A stretch of DNA of 64,000 nucleotides from Paraburkholderia ginsengisoli NBRC 100965 (GTDB taxonomy: Bacteria; Pseudomonadota; Gammaproteobacteria; Burkholderiales; Burkholderiaceae), in assembly GCF_000739735.1 (NCBI RefSeq), contig NZ_BBJF01000022.1, positions 85,540-149,539 on the forward strand, in the 5' to 3' direction. Made by a program: the position numbers and the translations under genes. Shown here piece by piece: positions 1-7,924 of this stretch; the stretch's first letter is position 1; the number at the start of each line of letters is the position of its first letter. The notes under the pieces are model-generated. The model searched no databases, was not told the DNA's origin, and saw only the letters and a list, made by a program, of their open reading frames with translations.

Positions 1-1
1 A

Positions 2-706
2 GGCGCACTGACGATCGTCAACGGACGCAAGCAGGACGCGGTGGACCGCGCGCTCGACAGCATTCGTAAGACAGCGCCGCAAGCGAAACTCCAAGGCTTC
101 GCCGCCGACCTCGGCACGCGCGAGGGCTGCGATGCGCTCGCGCAAGCCGTGCCGCAAGCGGACATCCTGGTGAACAGCCTCGGCATCTTCGGACCCGGCG
201 ACCTGTTCAGCACCGGCGACGACGACTGGGAGCGCTACTTCCAGGTCAACGTGATGTCGGGCGTGCGGCTCACGCGCCACTACCTGAACGGGATGATGGC
301 GCGCAAGTGGGGCCGCGTGGTGTTCATCTCGTCGGAGTCGGCGCTGAATATTCCGCCGGACATGCTCGCGTACGGCTTCTCGAAGACCGCGCAGTTGAGC
401 ATTGCGCGCGGCATCGCCAAACAGGCGGCCGGCAGCGGCGTCACCGTGAATTCCGTGTTGCCGGGACCGACGCTGTCGGACGGCTTCCGCGCGATGGTCG
501 AAGACACCGCGAAGGAGCAAGGCAAAAGCGTCGAACAGGTCGCCACCGAGTTCGTGCGCGAGCATCGCAGCAGCTCGATCATCCAGCGCGCGGCCACCAC
601 CGAGGAAGTGGCGAACATGGTCGTCTACGTCTGCTCGCCGCAAGCGTCGGCGACGACGGGCGCGGCGCTGCGCGTGGACGGCGGGGTGATCGATACGATT
701 GCATGA
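2..706 (+). CDS. SDR family NAD(P)-dependent oxidoreductase (5' truncated)
   Basis: This is the C-terminal part of a short-chain dehydrogenase/reductase; the reading frame is already open at the window edge, so the true start and most of the Rossmann nucleotide-binding segment are missing. The visible part carries the NSLG turn equivalent to NNAG, the catalytic serine region (SSES) and the YGFSK form of the Y-x3-K motif, followed by the NSVLPGPT segment that shapes the cofactor pocket. It ends in the usual SDR tail (AALRVDGGVID). The fold and oxidoreductase role are clear, but the substrate cannot be read from the sequence. It would be a soluble cytoplasmic enzyme. The following gene has its own sigma-28-like promoter, so the two are probably not co-regulated. 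Confidence 0.9.
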   Translation, partial: GALTIVNGRKQDAVDRALDSIRKTAPQAKLQGFAADLGTREGCDALAQAVPQADILVNSLGIFGPGDLFSTGDDDWERYFQVNVMSGVRLTRHYLNGMMARKWGRVVFISSESALNIPPDMLAYGFSKTAQLSIARGIAKQAAGSGVTVNSVLPGPTLSDGFRAMVEDTAKEQGKSVEQVATEFVREHRSSSIIQRAATTEEVANMVVYVCSPQASATTGAALRVDGGVIDTIA

Positions 707-811
707 TGACGGCCTCAGCGGATAGCCATAAGCGCAGGGCCCGAACAATCGCCTGAGCGCGCACGCATCCGACGCGAACCCGAGGCAGCCACGGGATCGG
801 CACGTCAGGCT

Positions 812-838
812 TAAGAAGCGGCCCCTGACTGCCGTTAT
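812..838 (+). promoter_or_regulatory. Sigma-28 (FliA)-like promoter of the chemoreceptor gene
   Basis: TAAG, a 15-nt spacer and GCCGTTAT closely fit the flagellar sigma-28 pattern TAAA-N15-GCCGATAA. It lies about 65 nt upstream of the chemoreceptor start, and chemoreceptor genes are standard FliA targets. The match is by eye. Confidence 0.6.
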
Positions 839-904
839 CCCGGACTCACGTCCGACCCCGTGAGGTCGGCGTCTTCATGTTCCGTTCGAGAGACTTAATC
901 CAAG

Positions 905-2602
905 ATGCAATGGCTTTCCAATCTCAAGCTTAGCCACAAGCTTGTGGGCTCGTTGATGCTGTGCGCGCTCGTTACCGCCGTCGTCGGCACGGTGGGTGTA
1001 CTCAAGGTGCGCGCCGTCGCGACGATGCAGACCGAAATGTACGAACGCGAATTCGTTCCGGTGCGCCAGGACGGCACCGCCGCGTGGCAAGCCGCTTCGC
1101 ATTTCCGCCGACTGTATTCGTACATCCTGAACGCCGATGCTGCCGGCCGGGCCGACACGGTCAGACTGAACCACGGCGGCGAAGCGTCGATCCTCGCCGC
1201 GTTCGACTACGAACGCACGCACGCGACCACCGATGCGCAAAAACAGCTGCTCGGCGATTTCGACGCCACGTGGCCCGCCTACATGAAGTCGGTCGAAAAG
1301 GTCGAAGCGCTCGCCGACCAGGGCGACCAGACCGGCGCGCTGGCCGAGTTGAAAGCCACCACCGACCCGCTGCACGTCAAGCTGCGCACGCTGATGATCA
1401 AGTTGTCCGACGTGCGTGACGAACTCGCGAAGCAGCGCGTCGCGCAAGGCACCACGCTGGTCGCATCGGTGACGTGGTGGATCGCGATCTGCGCGCTCGC
1501 CGGCGTGGCGGTTGCGATCGGCCTCGGGCTCGTGGTGACACGTGCGGTCGTGCAGCAGATCGGCGGCGAACCGGCGGCGGTCGCGCAGGTCGTCGAACAG
1601 ATTGCCGGCGGCGATCTGAGCAAACCCGTCGACGCTCGCGGCGCGGACCGGCGCAGCATCCTGGTCGCGGTCGCGCGCATGCAGGAGCGTCTCGCGACGA
1701 CCATCGGCTCGATTCGCGAAAGTGCCGAGTCGGTCAGCGTGGCGTCGAAACAGATTGCCAGCGGCAACCTCGACCTGTCCGCGCGGACCGAAGAGCAGGC
1801 GGCGTCGCTCGAACAGACCGCGTCCAGCATGCTGGAACTGACGCAAACCGTCAGCCAGAACAGCGACAACGCGCGCAATGCGAATACCCTCGCGCTGAAA
1901 GCGGCCAGCGTCGTCGACATGGGCAATACCGCCGTCGAAGGGATGGTGCAGACCATCGGGCAGATTAGCGGCAGTTCGACGAAAATCTCCGAGATCACCG
2001 GCGTGATCGAAGGCATCGCGTTTCAGACCAACATCCTGGCGCTGAACGCGGCGGTCGAGGCCGCGCGCGCCGGTGAGCAGGGCCGGGGGTTTGCAGTGGT
2101 CGCGAGCGAAGTGCGCAGCCTCGCGCAACGCTCGGCGAGCGCGGCCAAGGAGATCAAGGAAATGATCTCGACGTCGGTTGCAACGATTCAGGGCGGCACG
2201 CAGCAGGCTTCGGAAGTCAGCACGACGATGGCCGACATCAAGGAAGCGATTCGGCGCGTGTCGGATATCGTCGGCGAGATCGCCACGGCCTCCGAGGAAC
2301 AGACCCGCAGCATCCAGCAGGTTAGCCAGGCCGTGACGCAGATGGATGAGACCACGCAGCAAAATGCTGCTCTCGTCGAAGAGGCTGCGGCGGCGGCACA
2401 ATCGCTCGACGCGCAGGCAGACAAGATGAAGCAGACGGTGTCGGTGTTCCGCATCGGTGACATGGCAAGTTCCGGCGCCATCGCGAAGCCCGCGATGCGG
2501 GCCGCGCTGCCGAAGGCTGTTGTCGCGGTGTCGCCGAAGGCTGTGGTCGCGGAGCCTAAGCGCGCGGTCGCAACTGCGGATAGCGACTGGGACACGTTCT
2601 AG
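905..2602 (+). CDS. Methyl-accepting chemotaxis protein
   Basis: An inner-membrane chemoreceptor of 565 residues. A first membrane segment (about 10-35) is followed by a periplasmic four-helix-bundle sensor (about 36-186), a second membrane segment (about 188-212), a HAMP linker (about 213-265) and a long cytoplasmic signalling coiled coil. The highly conserved hairpin tip (EGIAFQTNILALNAAVEAAR) is present near residues 367-386 and should contact CheA and CheW. The protein ends in SDWDTF, fitting the xWxxF pentapeptide that tethers CheR and CheB, preceded by a flexible Ala/Val/Lys/Pro linker. The ligand cannot be predicted. No other chemotaxis genes lie nearby, so it is a stand-alone receptor gene. 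Confidence 0.95.
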   Translation: MQWLSNLKLSHKLVGSLMLCALVTAVVGTVGVLKVRAVATMQTEMYEREFVPVRQDGTAAWQAASHFRRLYSYILNADAAGRADTVRLNHGGEASILAAFDYERTHATTDAQKQLLGDFDATWPAYMKSVEKVEALADQGDQTGALAELKATTDPLHVKLRTLMIKLSDVRDELAKQRVAQGTTLVASVTWWIAICALAGVAVAIGLGLVVTRAVVQQIGGEPAAVAQVVEQIAGGDLSKPVDARGADRRSILVAVARMQERLATTIGSIRESAESVSVASKQIASGNLDLSARTEEQAASLEQTASSMLELTQTVSQNSDNARNANTLALKAASVVDMGNTAVEGMVQTIGQISGSSTKISEITGVIEGIAFQTNILALNAAVEAARAGEQGRGFAVVASEVRSLAQRSASAAKEIKEMISTSVATIQGGTQQASEVSTTMADIKEAIRRVSDIVGEIATASEEQTRSIQQVSQAVTQMDETTQQNAALVEEAAAAAQSLDAQADKMKQTVSVFRIGDMASSGAIAKPAMRAALPKAVVAVSPKAVVAEPKRAVATADSDWDTF

Positions 2603-2623
2603 TCTTCGGTTTTGGCGTCTGTC

Positions 2624-2646
2624 ACACCGCGTGCGGCTCGCGGTGT
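2624..2646. terminator. Hairpin after the chemoreceptor gene
   Basis: Arms ACACCGCG and CGCGGTGT around a 7-nt loop sit between the convergent chemoreceptor and tautomerase genes. There is no good T-run, so termination is uncertain. Confidence 0.35.
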
Positions 2647-2701
2647 CCAGACTTTCGGTTGGGGCGATGTTTCCCGCCCCGCCGCGCAACACAGCCTCGC
2701 G

Positions 2702-3085
2702 TCACACCGCGTACTGCGCGATCCCGTTCCCAAACGACCAATTCTCCTTCTCCACCTCGACGAGATTGATAAACACATCCTCTCGTCGCACCCCCGGCGA
2801 TTCCGCCAGTTCATCGACAATCCGCCGATATAGCGCCTTCTTCTGCTCGATCGAACGCGTGTTGCTCACGGTCAGCTGAATCACAACGAAATCGTCGCTG
2901 CGCTCGATGTTCAGATACTGCCGGTCGTAGACGAAATTGCTGGCCTCGTGCTCGGTGATCAGCACGAACTGGTCGTCCTTCGGCACGTTGAACGTGTCGA
3001 CCAGCGAGCGCTGAATGCCGTCGGTCAGCGCCTTCCGGTATTCGGCCGGCTTGCCGGCGCGCAAAGCGATTCGGGTGAGCGGCAT
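2702..3085 (-). CDS. Tautomerase family protein
   Basis: A 127-residue protein of the tautomerase superfamily (the longer MIF-like or tautomerase_2 type). The N-terminus reads MPLTRIALRAG, so removal of Met would expose the catalytic Pro-1 that acts as general base in this family. The C-terminus (EDVFINLVEVEKENWSFGNG) is typical of the group. A cytoplasmic enol-keto tautomerase or related hydratase activity is expected, but the substrate is unknown. It is divergent from a LysR regulator gene about 100 bp away, a common arrangement in which the regulator controls the neighbouring enzyme; that link is inference. Confidence 0.88.
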   Translation of the reverse strand: MPLTRIALRAGKPAEYRKALTDGIQRSLVDTFNVPKDDQFVLITEHEASNFVYDRQYLNIERSDDFVVIQLTVSNTRSIEQKKALYRRIVDELAESPGVRREDVFINLVEVEKENWSFGNGIAQYAV

Positions 3086-3183
3086 GATCGAACTCCTTGT
3101 TTCTGTGTTGGATGAACACAGCTTAGGCGCGTCCAGTCATAATAAACAGACATCATCGGCTATTTCATCTATATTCATTGGAA

Positions 3184-4035
3184 ATGAAAGTTCTCGATCT
3201 CGATGCGGTGCGCGCGTTCGTCCTGGTTGCCGATCTGCACAGCTTCACGCGTGCGGCCGACGCGCTCGACACGACGCAATCGGCGGTCAGTCTGAAGCTC
3301 AAGCGATTGGAAGCGCATCTGGGCAAGCAGTTGCTGGAGCGCACGCCGCGCGTGGTGCGCCTGTCCGCCGACGGCCACGCGTTTCTCGCTGCCGCGCGCG
3401 AGTTGCTGAATGCGCACGAGCGCGCGCTGGGCTCGCTGTCGGTGGAGCGCCGACGGCTCGTACTGGGGCTCAGCGAGCACGTCGCGGGGCCCGATCTGCC
3501 GCTGCTGCTCGCCCGGCTCAATGCACACGACCCAGGCCTCGTGGTCGAATTGCATATGGGCCAGTCGGCGGCGCTGCTCGCGCAATTCGACGAACGCCGG
3601 CTCGACGCGGTGATCGTTCGCTACGGCGCCGACGAACCGCCGCGCGACGATGCCCAGGCGCTGTTCAGCGAACCGCTCGGCTGGCTCGCGACGCCGGCGT
3701 GGCTGCCGAGGGCCGGCGAGCCGTTGGCGCTGGCGTTGCTAAGTGCGCCGTGCAATGTGCGCGATGTGGCGCTGCGCGCGCTGACGCAGGCGGGGATGGG
3801 GTGGCAGGAAGTGTTCGTCGGCGGCGGGGTGGCGGCGGTCGGCGCGGCGGTGGCGGCGGGACTGGCCGTGTCGCCGCTGGCGCGCCGGGTGGCGCCGCGC
3901 GGATTGGTCGATGTCGGTGAGCGGCTCGGCTTGCCGTCGCTGCCAGAATCGCGCGTCACGCTGCATTCGCGGGTGCGGGACCCGCGCTCGGTCGAAACGT
4001 TGCGCCTCGTGGCGAACGGTTTGGCCGCGTCATGA
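3184..4035 (+). CDS. LysR family transcriptional regulator
   Basis: A LysR-type regulator of about 283 residues. The N-terminal winged helix-turn-helix is clear (DLDAVRAFVLVADLHSFTRA, then DTTQSAVSLKLKRLEAHLGK), with the LLERTPR wing and an effector-binding domain behind it. I take the ATG at 3184; an in-frame TTG two codons upstream at 3178 is possible, and neither has a strong ribosome binding site. It is transcribed divergently from the tautomerase gene, its most likely target. The co-inducer is unknown. Confidence 0.92.
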   Translation: MKVLDLDAVRAFVLVADLHSFTRAADALDTTQSAVSLKLKRLEAHLGKQLLERTPRVVRLSADGHAFLAAARELLNAHERALGSLSVERRRLVLGLSEHVAGPDLPLLLARLNAHDPGLVVELHMGQSAALLAQFDERRLDAVIVRYGADEPPRDDAQALFSEPLGWLATPAWLPRAGEPLALALLSAPCNVRDVALRALTQAGMGWQEVFVGGGVAAVGAAVAAGLAVSPLARRVAPRGLVDVGERLGLPSLPESRVTLHSRVRDPRSVETLRLVANGLAAS

Positions 4036-4120
4036 CGACACCCCGCGCCGCGCCCGCTCATGGCTAGAACTCACTGCCTTTTCGCTTAAGCTGGAAAAAC
4101 AACTCGTGCAAAGCAGACCC

Positions 4121-5044
4121 GTGGACCTCGACCCCCGACAAACCGCCGCCGTCCGTGCGGTCATCGAAACCGGCAGCTTCGAGCAGGCCGCGCTGCGGCT
4201 CAACCTGACGTCGTCGGCGGTATCGCAGCGGGTGCGGGCGCTCGAAACGCGCCTCGGCAATCCGCTGATCGTGCGCACGCGGCCGTGCCGCGCGACCCAG
4301 ACGGGCCAGCGGCTGCTGCAATATCTGCGACGCGCCGCGCTGCTCGAAGACGATTTCGCGAGCGATCTGGCGGGCGCCAACGACGCGTTGCTGAGCGTCG
4401 TCGCCGCCGTCAACGCGGACACCTTGTCGACGTGGTTTTTCCCCGCGCTGTCCAATGTACTGCTGCAGGAAAACGTGCTGCTGGACCTGACCGTCGACGA
4501 TCAGGACCACACGCACGCGTTGCTCGCGTCGGGCCTCGCGATCGGCTGCATCACCACAGAACCGGCGCCGATGCGCGGCTGTTTCGCCGAACGGCTCGGC
4601 GCGATGCGTTACCGGCTGGTGGCGTCGGCTGCGTTCGTCGAGCGGTGGTTTCCGAACGGGTTGACGCGCGAGAGCGCACGGCGCGCGCCGGTGATTCTGT
4701 CCTCGCGCAAGGACGCGTTGCAGGCGCGGTTTCTCGAAACGCGCTTTGGGCTGCCACCGGAAGCGTATCCGTGCCACTACGTGCCCGCGCCCGTGCCGCG
4801 CTACATGGCGATCCAGCGCGGACTCGCGTACGGCATGGTGCCCGAGCTGGAATTCGGCGATGCGCTCGAGCGTGGCGAGCTGATCGACCTCGCGCCGAAG
4901 CAACCCACCGACGTCGAGCTGTACTGGCACGCGTGGAAGGTCCAGTCGCCGCGCCTCGAAAAGCTGTCGGCGCGAATCGTCGAGCTGGGTCGCGCGGCGC
5001 TGGGGCCGCCGGGCGGCAAGCCACGACGCAAACGCGTCGCGTGA
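4121..5044 (+). CDS. argP: LysR regulator of the ArgP (IciA/LysG) type
   Basis: A LysR-family protein of about 307 residues that aligns along its length with ArgP: a helix-turn-helix (FEQAALRLNLTSSAVSQRVR), the RTRPCRATQTGQ segment, AVNADTLSTWFFPAL, the FPNG element and LYWHAWK near the C-terminus. ArgP senses arginine and lysine and usually activates an amino-acid exporter (argO or lysE) encoded beside it; no such exporter is found here, so the target is unknown. The start is ambiguous: GTG at 4121 gives the usual N-terminal length, while an in-frame GTG at 4106 has a better-placed GGAAA. The reading frame remains open further upstream into the preceding gene, but that extension has no domain and is unlikely. 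Confidence 0.85.
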   Translation: MDLDPRQTAAVRAVIETGSFEQAALRLNLTSSAVSQRVRALETRLGNPLIVRTRPCRATQTGQRLLQYLRRAALLEDDFASDLAGANDALLSVVAAVNADTLSTWFFPALSNVLLQENVLLDLTVDDQDHTHALLASGLAIGCITTEPAPMRGCFAERLGAMRYRLVASAAFVERWFPNGLTRESARRAPVILSSRKDALQARFLETRFGLPPEAYPCHYVPAPVPRYMAIQRGLAYGMVPELEFGDALERGELIDLAPKQPTDVELYWHAWKVQSPRLEKLSARIVELGRAALGPPGGKPRRKRVA

Positions 5045-5051
5045 GCCGGGA

Positions 5052-5690
5052 TCAGTGAAGGATCGGCGGCAGCGAACCGCTGCTGGCGGTCGCGGGATTG
5101 GTGGCAGCTTCCAGCGGAGCCGCGCCAACGTTTGCGGAAGCGGCCGACGCGTTCATCTGAGAGGTCGCTGGTTTCGCCGAGACTTTGAGCGCATGAGGAC
5201 GCGCGTTGCGGCTTTGAACCAGGTTGGCATGCACGATCTTGCCCTGCCCCAACTTCGCCTGAGCGAGCGGAGCATGCGGCTTTCCGGCCTGCGCCGTCAC
5301 GACGGCTGTCATTTTGGGCTTGCCCACGGCCGGCATTCTCGCGCCGCTTTTCGGCATGCCCTTGGCCATATCTTTCGCCGCGCCTTTGGCCGCGACCTTT
5401 TTCACGCCGCCGTGCGCCGCGAGCTTACCGCCGTGTGCCGTGCCGGCGCCTGCGGCTGTCGCCACACGCGGCCCCGTGTGCCGGGCCGCACCCGCCACGT
5501 GCTTCGAACCCGCTTTCGAGTCGGCCTTCACAACACCTTTGCCCTTACCCGCCGCGGCCTTCTTCGCCGCCGATTTCGCGGCATGCCCGCTCGCCTCGGG
5601 CGGATTCCAGACTTCCGTATAACCCGCAGCCAGGGCCGCCTCCGACACACACCACACGGCGAGCGCCGCTACTACTGCTCGAACCCACAT
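5052..5690 (-). CDS. Secreted Lys/Ala-rich low-complexity protein
   Basis: I do not recognise a family. From the ATG at 5690, with an AGGAG ribosome binding site 9 nt upstream, the 212-residue product begins with a convincing signal peptide (MWVRAVVAALAVWCVSEAALA, cleavage near AALA/AG). The mature part is strongly basic and built from Lys, Ala, Gly and His in short histone-H1-like runs (AAKSAAKKAAAGKGKG and similar), ending in a less basic Ala/Ser/Asn tail. It would be a disordered, cationic periplasmic or secreted protein. An upstream in-frame ATG at 5747 would destroy the signal peptide and is rejected. It is convergent with argP and divergent from the toxin-antitoxin pair. Confidence 0.6.
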   Translation of the reverse strand: MWVRAVVAALAVWCVSEAALAAGYTEVWNPPEASGHAAKSAAKKAAAGKGKGVVKADSKAGSKHVAGAARHTGPRVATAAGAGTAHGGKLAAHGGVKKVAAKGAAKDMAKGMPKSGARMPAVGKPKMTAVVTAQAGKPHAPLAQAKLGQGKIVHANLVQSRNARPHALKVSAKPATSQMNASAASANVGAAPLEAATNPATASSGSLPPILH

Positions 5691-5730
5691 CTCCTGCTTC
5701 TCCTGATCTTTGACTGCATGACGAGCGGGG

Positions 5731-5769
5731 ATTATATTCTCTTGCAAAAATCCATATTTAGACTAATAT
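5731..5769. promoter_or_regulatory. AT-rich divergent promoter region
   Basis: A low-GC pocket. On the plus strand TTGCAA (5742-5747), a 16-nt spacer and TAATAT (5764-5769) form a good housekeeping-type promoter with a leader of about 30 nt to the antitoxin ATG. On the minus strand a perfect TATAAT (5731-5736) faces the secreted-protein gene, with no good -35. Antitoxins of this class usually repress their own promoter, so the pocket may also hold an operator. Confidence 0.55.
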
Positions 5770-5802
5770 CAATTCCAAGTACATATAGGGACTTACCCGC
5801 TC

Positions 5803-6240
5803 ATGGCTCACGCTGCCCGCCTCAACCCGCCCGAAGAGCCGATTCGTCGGCCCGTTTCGGCGCCCACGCTCACGGAGATGTCGGCGGCGGGTCTGCGCGC
5901 GTTCTTCAACATCGCGCGCGACTGGGACCTGAACGCCGACGAGCAGATCGTTTTGCTCGGCTCGCCGGGCCGTTCGACCTTCTTCAAATGGAAAGCGACG
6001 CCTGAAACGGCGCGACTCGGGCGCGATACGTTAGAGCGTTTGTCGCTGCTGCTCGGCATCTACAAGGCGCTGCAAATTCTGCTGCCGCAACCCAGCGCCG
6101 CCGACACCTGGATCAAACGCCCCAACAGCGCGCCGCCGTTCGGCGGCCGCCGCGCGCTGGACCGCATGCTGGCGGGCAACATCAGCGATCTCGTGGCCGT
6201 GCGCCAGTATCTCGATGCGATGCGAGGCGGTTGGGCGTGA
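5803..6240 (+). CDS. Antitoxin of the Xre/MbcA/ParS type (RES partner)
   Basis: A 145-residue protein directly upstream of, and overlapping, a RES-domain toxin. The middle (about 25-90) is the helical DNA-binding part of Xre-like antitoxins. The C-terminal 45 residues (WIKRPNSAPPFGGRRALDRM followed by LAGNISDLVAVRQYLDAMRG) match the MbcA/ParS/Xre toxin-binding domain (formerly DUF2384), which inserts into the toxin active site. It should neutralise the toxin and repress the shared promoter. The ribosome binding site is weak; the ATG at 5803 is the first after the promoter. Confidence 0.88.
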   Translation: MAHAARLNPPEEPIRRPVSAPTLTEMSAAGLRAFFNIARDWDLNADEQIVLLGSPGRSTFFKWKATPETARLGRDTLERLSLLLGIYKALQILLPQPSAADTWIKRPNSAPPFGGRRALDRMLAGNISDLVAVRQYLDAMRGGWA

Positions 6241-6938
6241 CACAACCGCATTGGCAGGACCGCTGGCCTACCGCGCCGCTCGACTGGACGCCCGCGTACC
6301 GGGTGATCCCGACACGTTTCCCGGCTGTGAACCTGTTCGACCGGGTCGCCTCTCCCGAAGATTTCGACGCGCTCTACGCACTCGAAGCGATGACCAACGA
6401 TCGCCTGCGCACCGAAGTCGGCGAACTCGATCTGGTGCCGCGCGAAGAACGCCGCTTCGGCCCCGGCTACGGACCGATTATGGCCGCGCTGACGCATCTG
6501 AATCCACTCGGCAGCCGCTTCTCCGACGGCACCTACGGCGTGTTTTACTGCGCGCGCTCGCGCGCCACCGCGATCGCCGAAACGCGTTATCACACGGGAA
6601 AGTTTCTGGAGGCGACCGCCGAGCCGCCGATGCGCCAGCAGATGCGGCTCTACACGGTGGCGGCGCAAGGCAGCGTGGTCGATCTGCGCAACGACGCGTC
6701 GCTCGATCTCGCGGTGCTGTCGCCCGGCGATTATCTGGCCGGCCAGTCGCTCGGCCGCGCGGTGCGCGAGGCGGGTGCGCCGGGCATCGTGTATCCGTCG
6801 GTGCGGGACAACGGCGGCGAATGCCTCGCGGCGTTCCGCACCACGCTGCTGCGCGACTGCCATCACGCGGCGTATCTGGAATACAACTGGAACGGCACGA
6901 GCGTGGATATCGTGTTCGAGCTCAGTCAGGTCGGCTGA
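6237..6938 (+). CDS. RES domain toxin (NAD+-degrading type)
   Basis: A protein of about 233 residues of the RES family, toxins shown in other bacteria to deplete NAD+ by phosphorolysis or hydrolysis. The three namesake residues can be placed: Arg in GSRFSDGTYGVFYCA (R94), Glu in AIAETRYH (E115) and Ser in YPSVRDNGG. Translation most likely starts at the GTG at 6237, which overlaps the antitoxin stop codon (GTGA) and gives translational coupling. The domain looks intact, so this is probably a functional type II toxin-antitoxin pair. The locus lies in an AT-rich pocket among accessory genes, as expected for an acquired module. Confidence 0.9.
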   Translation: MTQPHWQDRWPTAPLDWTPAYRVIPTRFPAVNLFDRVASPEDFDALYALEAMTNDRLRTEVGELDLVPREERRFGPGYGPIMAALTHLNPLGSRFSDGTYGVFYCARSRATAIAETRYHTGKFLEATAEPPMRQQMRLYTVAAQGSVVDLRNDASLDLAVLSPGDYLAGQSLGRAVREAGAPGIVYPSVRDNGGECLAAFRTTLLRDCHHAAYLEYNWNGTSVDIVFELSQVG

Positions 6939-7006
6939 CGAACGGATCGCCCTACCCTCGCGTCGCGTCCCGGTGCTGCGCCGGACGCGGGCGAGTCAGG
7001 ACCAGC

Positions 7007-7744
7007 TCAGGGCAGAGCGAGCGCCGCGGCCCCCTCGGCGCGCGCTTCTTCGACCGAAATCGACCAGCGCATCAGCGCCTGCGGCTGCACGATCGTCAGC
7101 TTGCCGCCGGGGCCGAACGCGCCGGTATCGATGAACACCTGCGAGCCGATCTGCGTGATGTCGCGCATCGGCGTGTGGCCGCAGTAGGTCAGCGAGAGTC
7201 CGCGTTGCCGCAGCGGATCGGCGTTGCCCACCGCGAGGTCGCGTCCCCACAGCAACTGCTGGCGGGTGTCGGGGGAGAAATTGCCGGCGTCGAGATCGGC
7301 GTCGGTGCCAAAAAATTCGGCGTGCAGAACATTGAAGCGCTCCTTGCCGCTGCCGACCACGCGCACGAGCGGCAGCGTCCGCAGACGTTCCGCGTAGTGC
7401 TGCAAGCGCTCTTCGGGCAGTGTCGCGGCCCACGCGCCGCCGATTCCATACCACCACTGACGCCGCAAACGTCCTTCGGCGACGGCGCACAGCGTGTCTT
7501 CGTGATTGCCGAGCACGGCGAAGAACCACGGCTTGTCGAGCAGCGTGAGCGCCTGCTCCGAATGTTCGCCGCGATCGACCAGATCGCCGACCGAAAAGAG
7601 CCGGTCACACGCCGGGTCGAACGCGATCATGCGCAGCAGATAGCGCAGCGCATCGACGCAGCCGTGCACGTCGCCGACCACGAAATCGCGGCCGCTCGCA
7701 TTGGCTGCATGATGCTGAACTGGGTTAACGAGTACGGAAGACAT
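7007..7744 (-). CDS. Metallophosphoesterase, PPP-type (Ser/Thr protein phosphatase-like)
   Basis: A bimetal phosphoesterase of the bacterial PPP group. The signature motifs occur in order: GDVHG, GDLVDRG, GNHE and a C-terminal GHTPM, which supply the metal ligands and catalytic His. The best start is the ATG at 7744 (MSSVLVNPVQHH), giving 245 residues; longer in-frame starts up to 7828 add a sequence with no domain. Relatives (PrpA/PrpB, ApaH-like proteins) act on phosphoproteins or dinucleotides, and this sequence alone does not decide. It is convergent with the toxin gene and separated by a terminator from the dehydrogenase operon upstream on the same strand. Confidence 0.9.
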   Translation of the reverse strand: MSSVLVNPVQHHAANASGRDFVVGDVHGCVDALRYLLRMIAFDPACDRLFSVGDLVDRGEHSEQALTLLDKPWFFAVLGNHEDTLCAVAEGRLRRQWWYGIGGAWAATLPEERLQHYAERLRTLPLVRVVGSGKERFNVLHAEFFGTDADLDAGNFSPDTRQQLLWGRDLAVGNADPLRQRGLSLTYCGHTPMRDITQIGSQVFIDTGAFGPGGKLTIVQPQALMRWSISVEEARAEGAAALALP

Positions 7745-7837
7745 GTGCTCATGATAATGCTGCATCCGCGAGTGCGTATGCGCGGTGCCTATCGTATCCT
7801 GGCGCCTCGGCGGGCAAAACTGACGCAAAACGACGCG

Positions 7838-7877
7838 AAAACGGCGCGTTTCCGGGAGCCCTTACCGGAAACGCGCC
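7838..7877 (-). terminator. Intrinsic terminator of the dehydrogenase operon
   Basis: A perfect 13-bp stem (GGCGCGTTTCCGG and CCGGAAACGCGCC, positions 7843-7855 and 7865-7877) with a 9-nt loop. Read on the minus strand it is followed by T-rich sequence. It lies just after the cytochrome c gene. Confidence 0.7.
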
Positions 7878-7924
7878 GCCGTCGCGATGTTTTTACCGCG
7901 AGGTGAGCGCCGCTGCCGACCAGG

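Noticed and set aside
3911..4120. N-terminal extension of the ArgP-type regulator into the preceding gene
   Set aside because: The extension overlaps a confident LysR gene in another frame and has no domain; the conserved N-terminus fits a start at 4121 or 4106.
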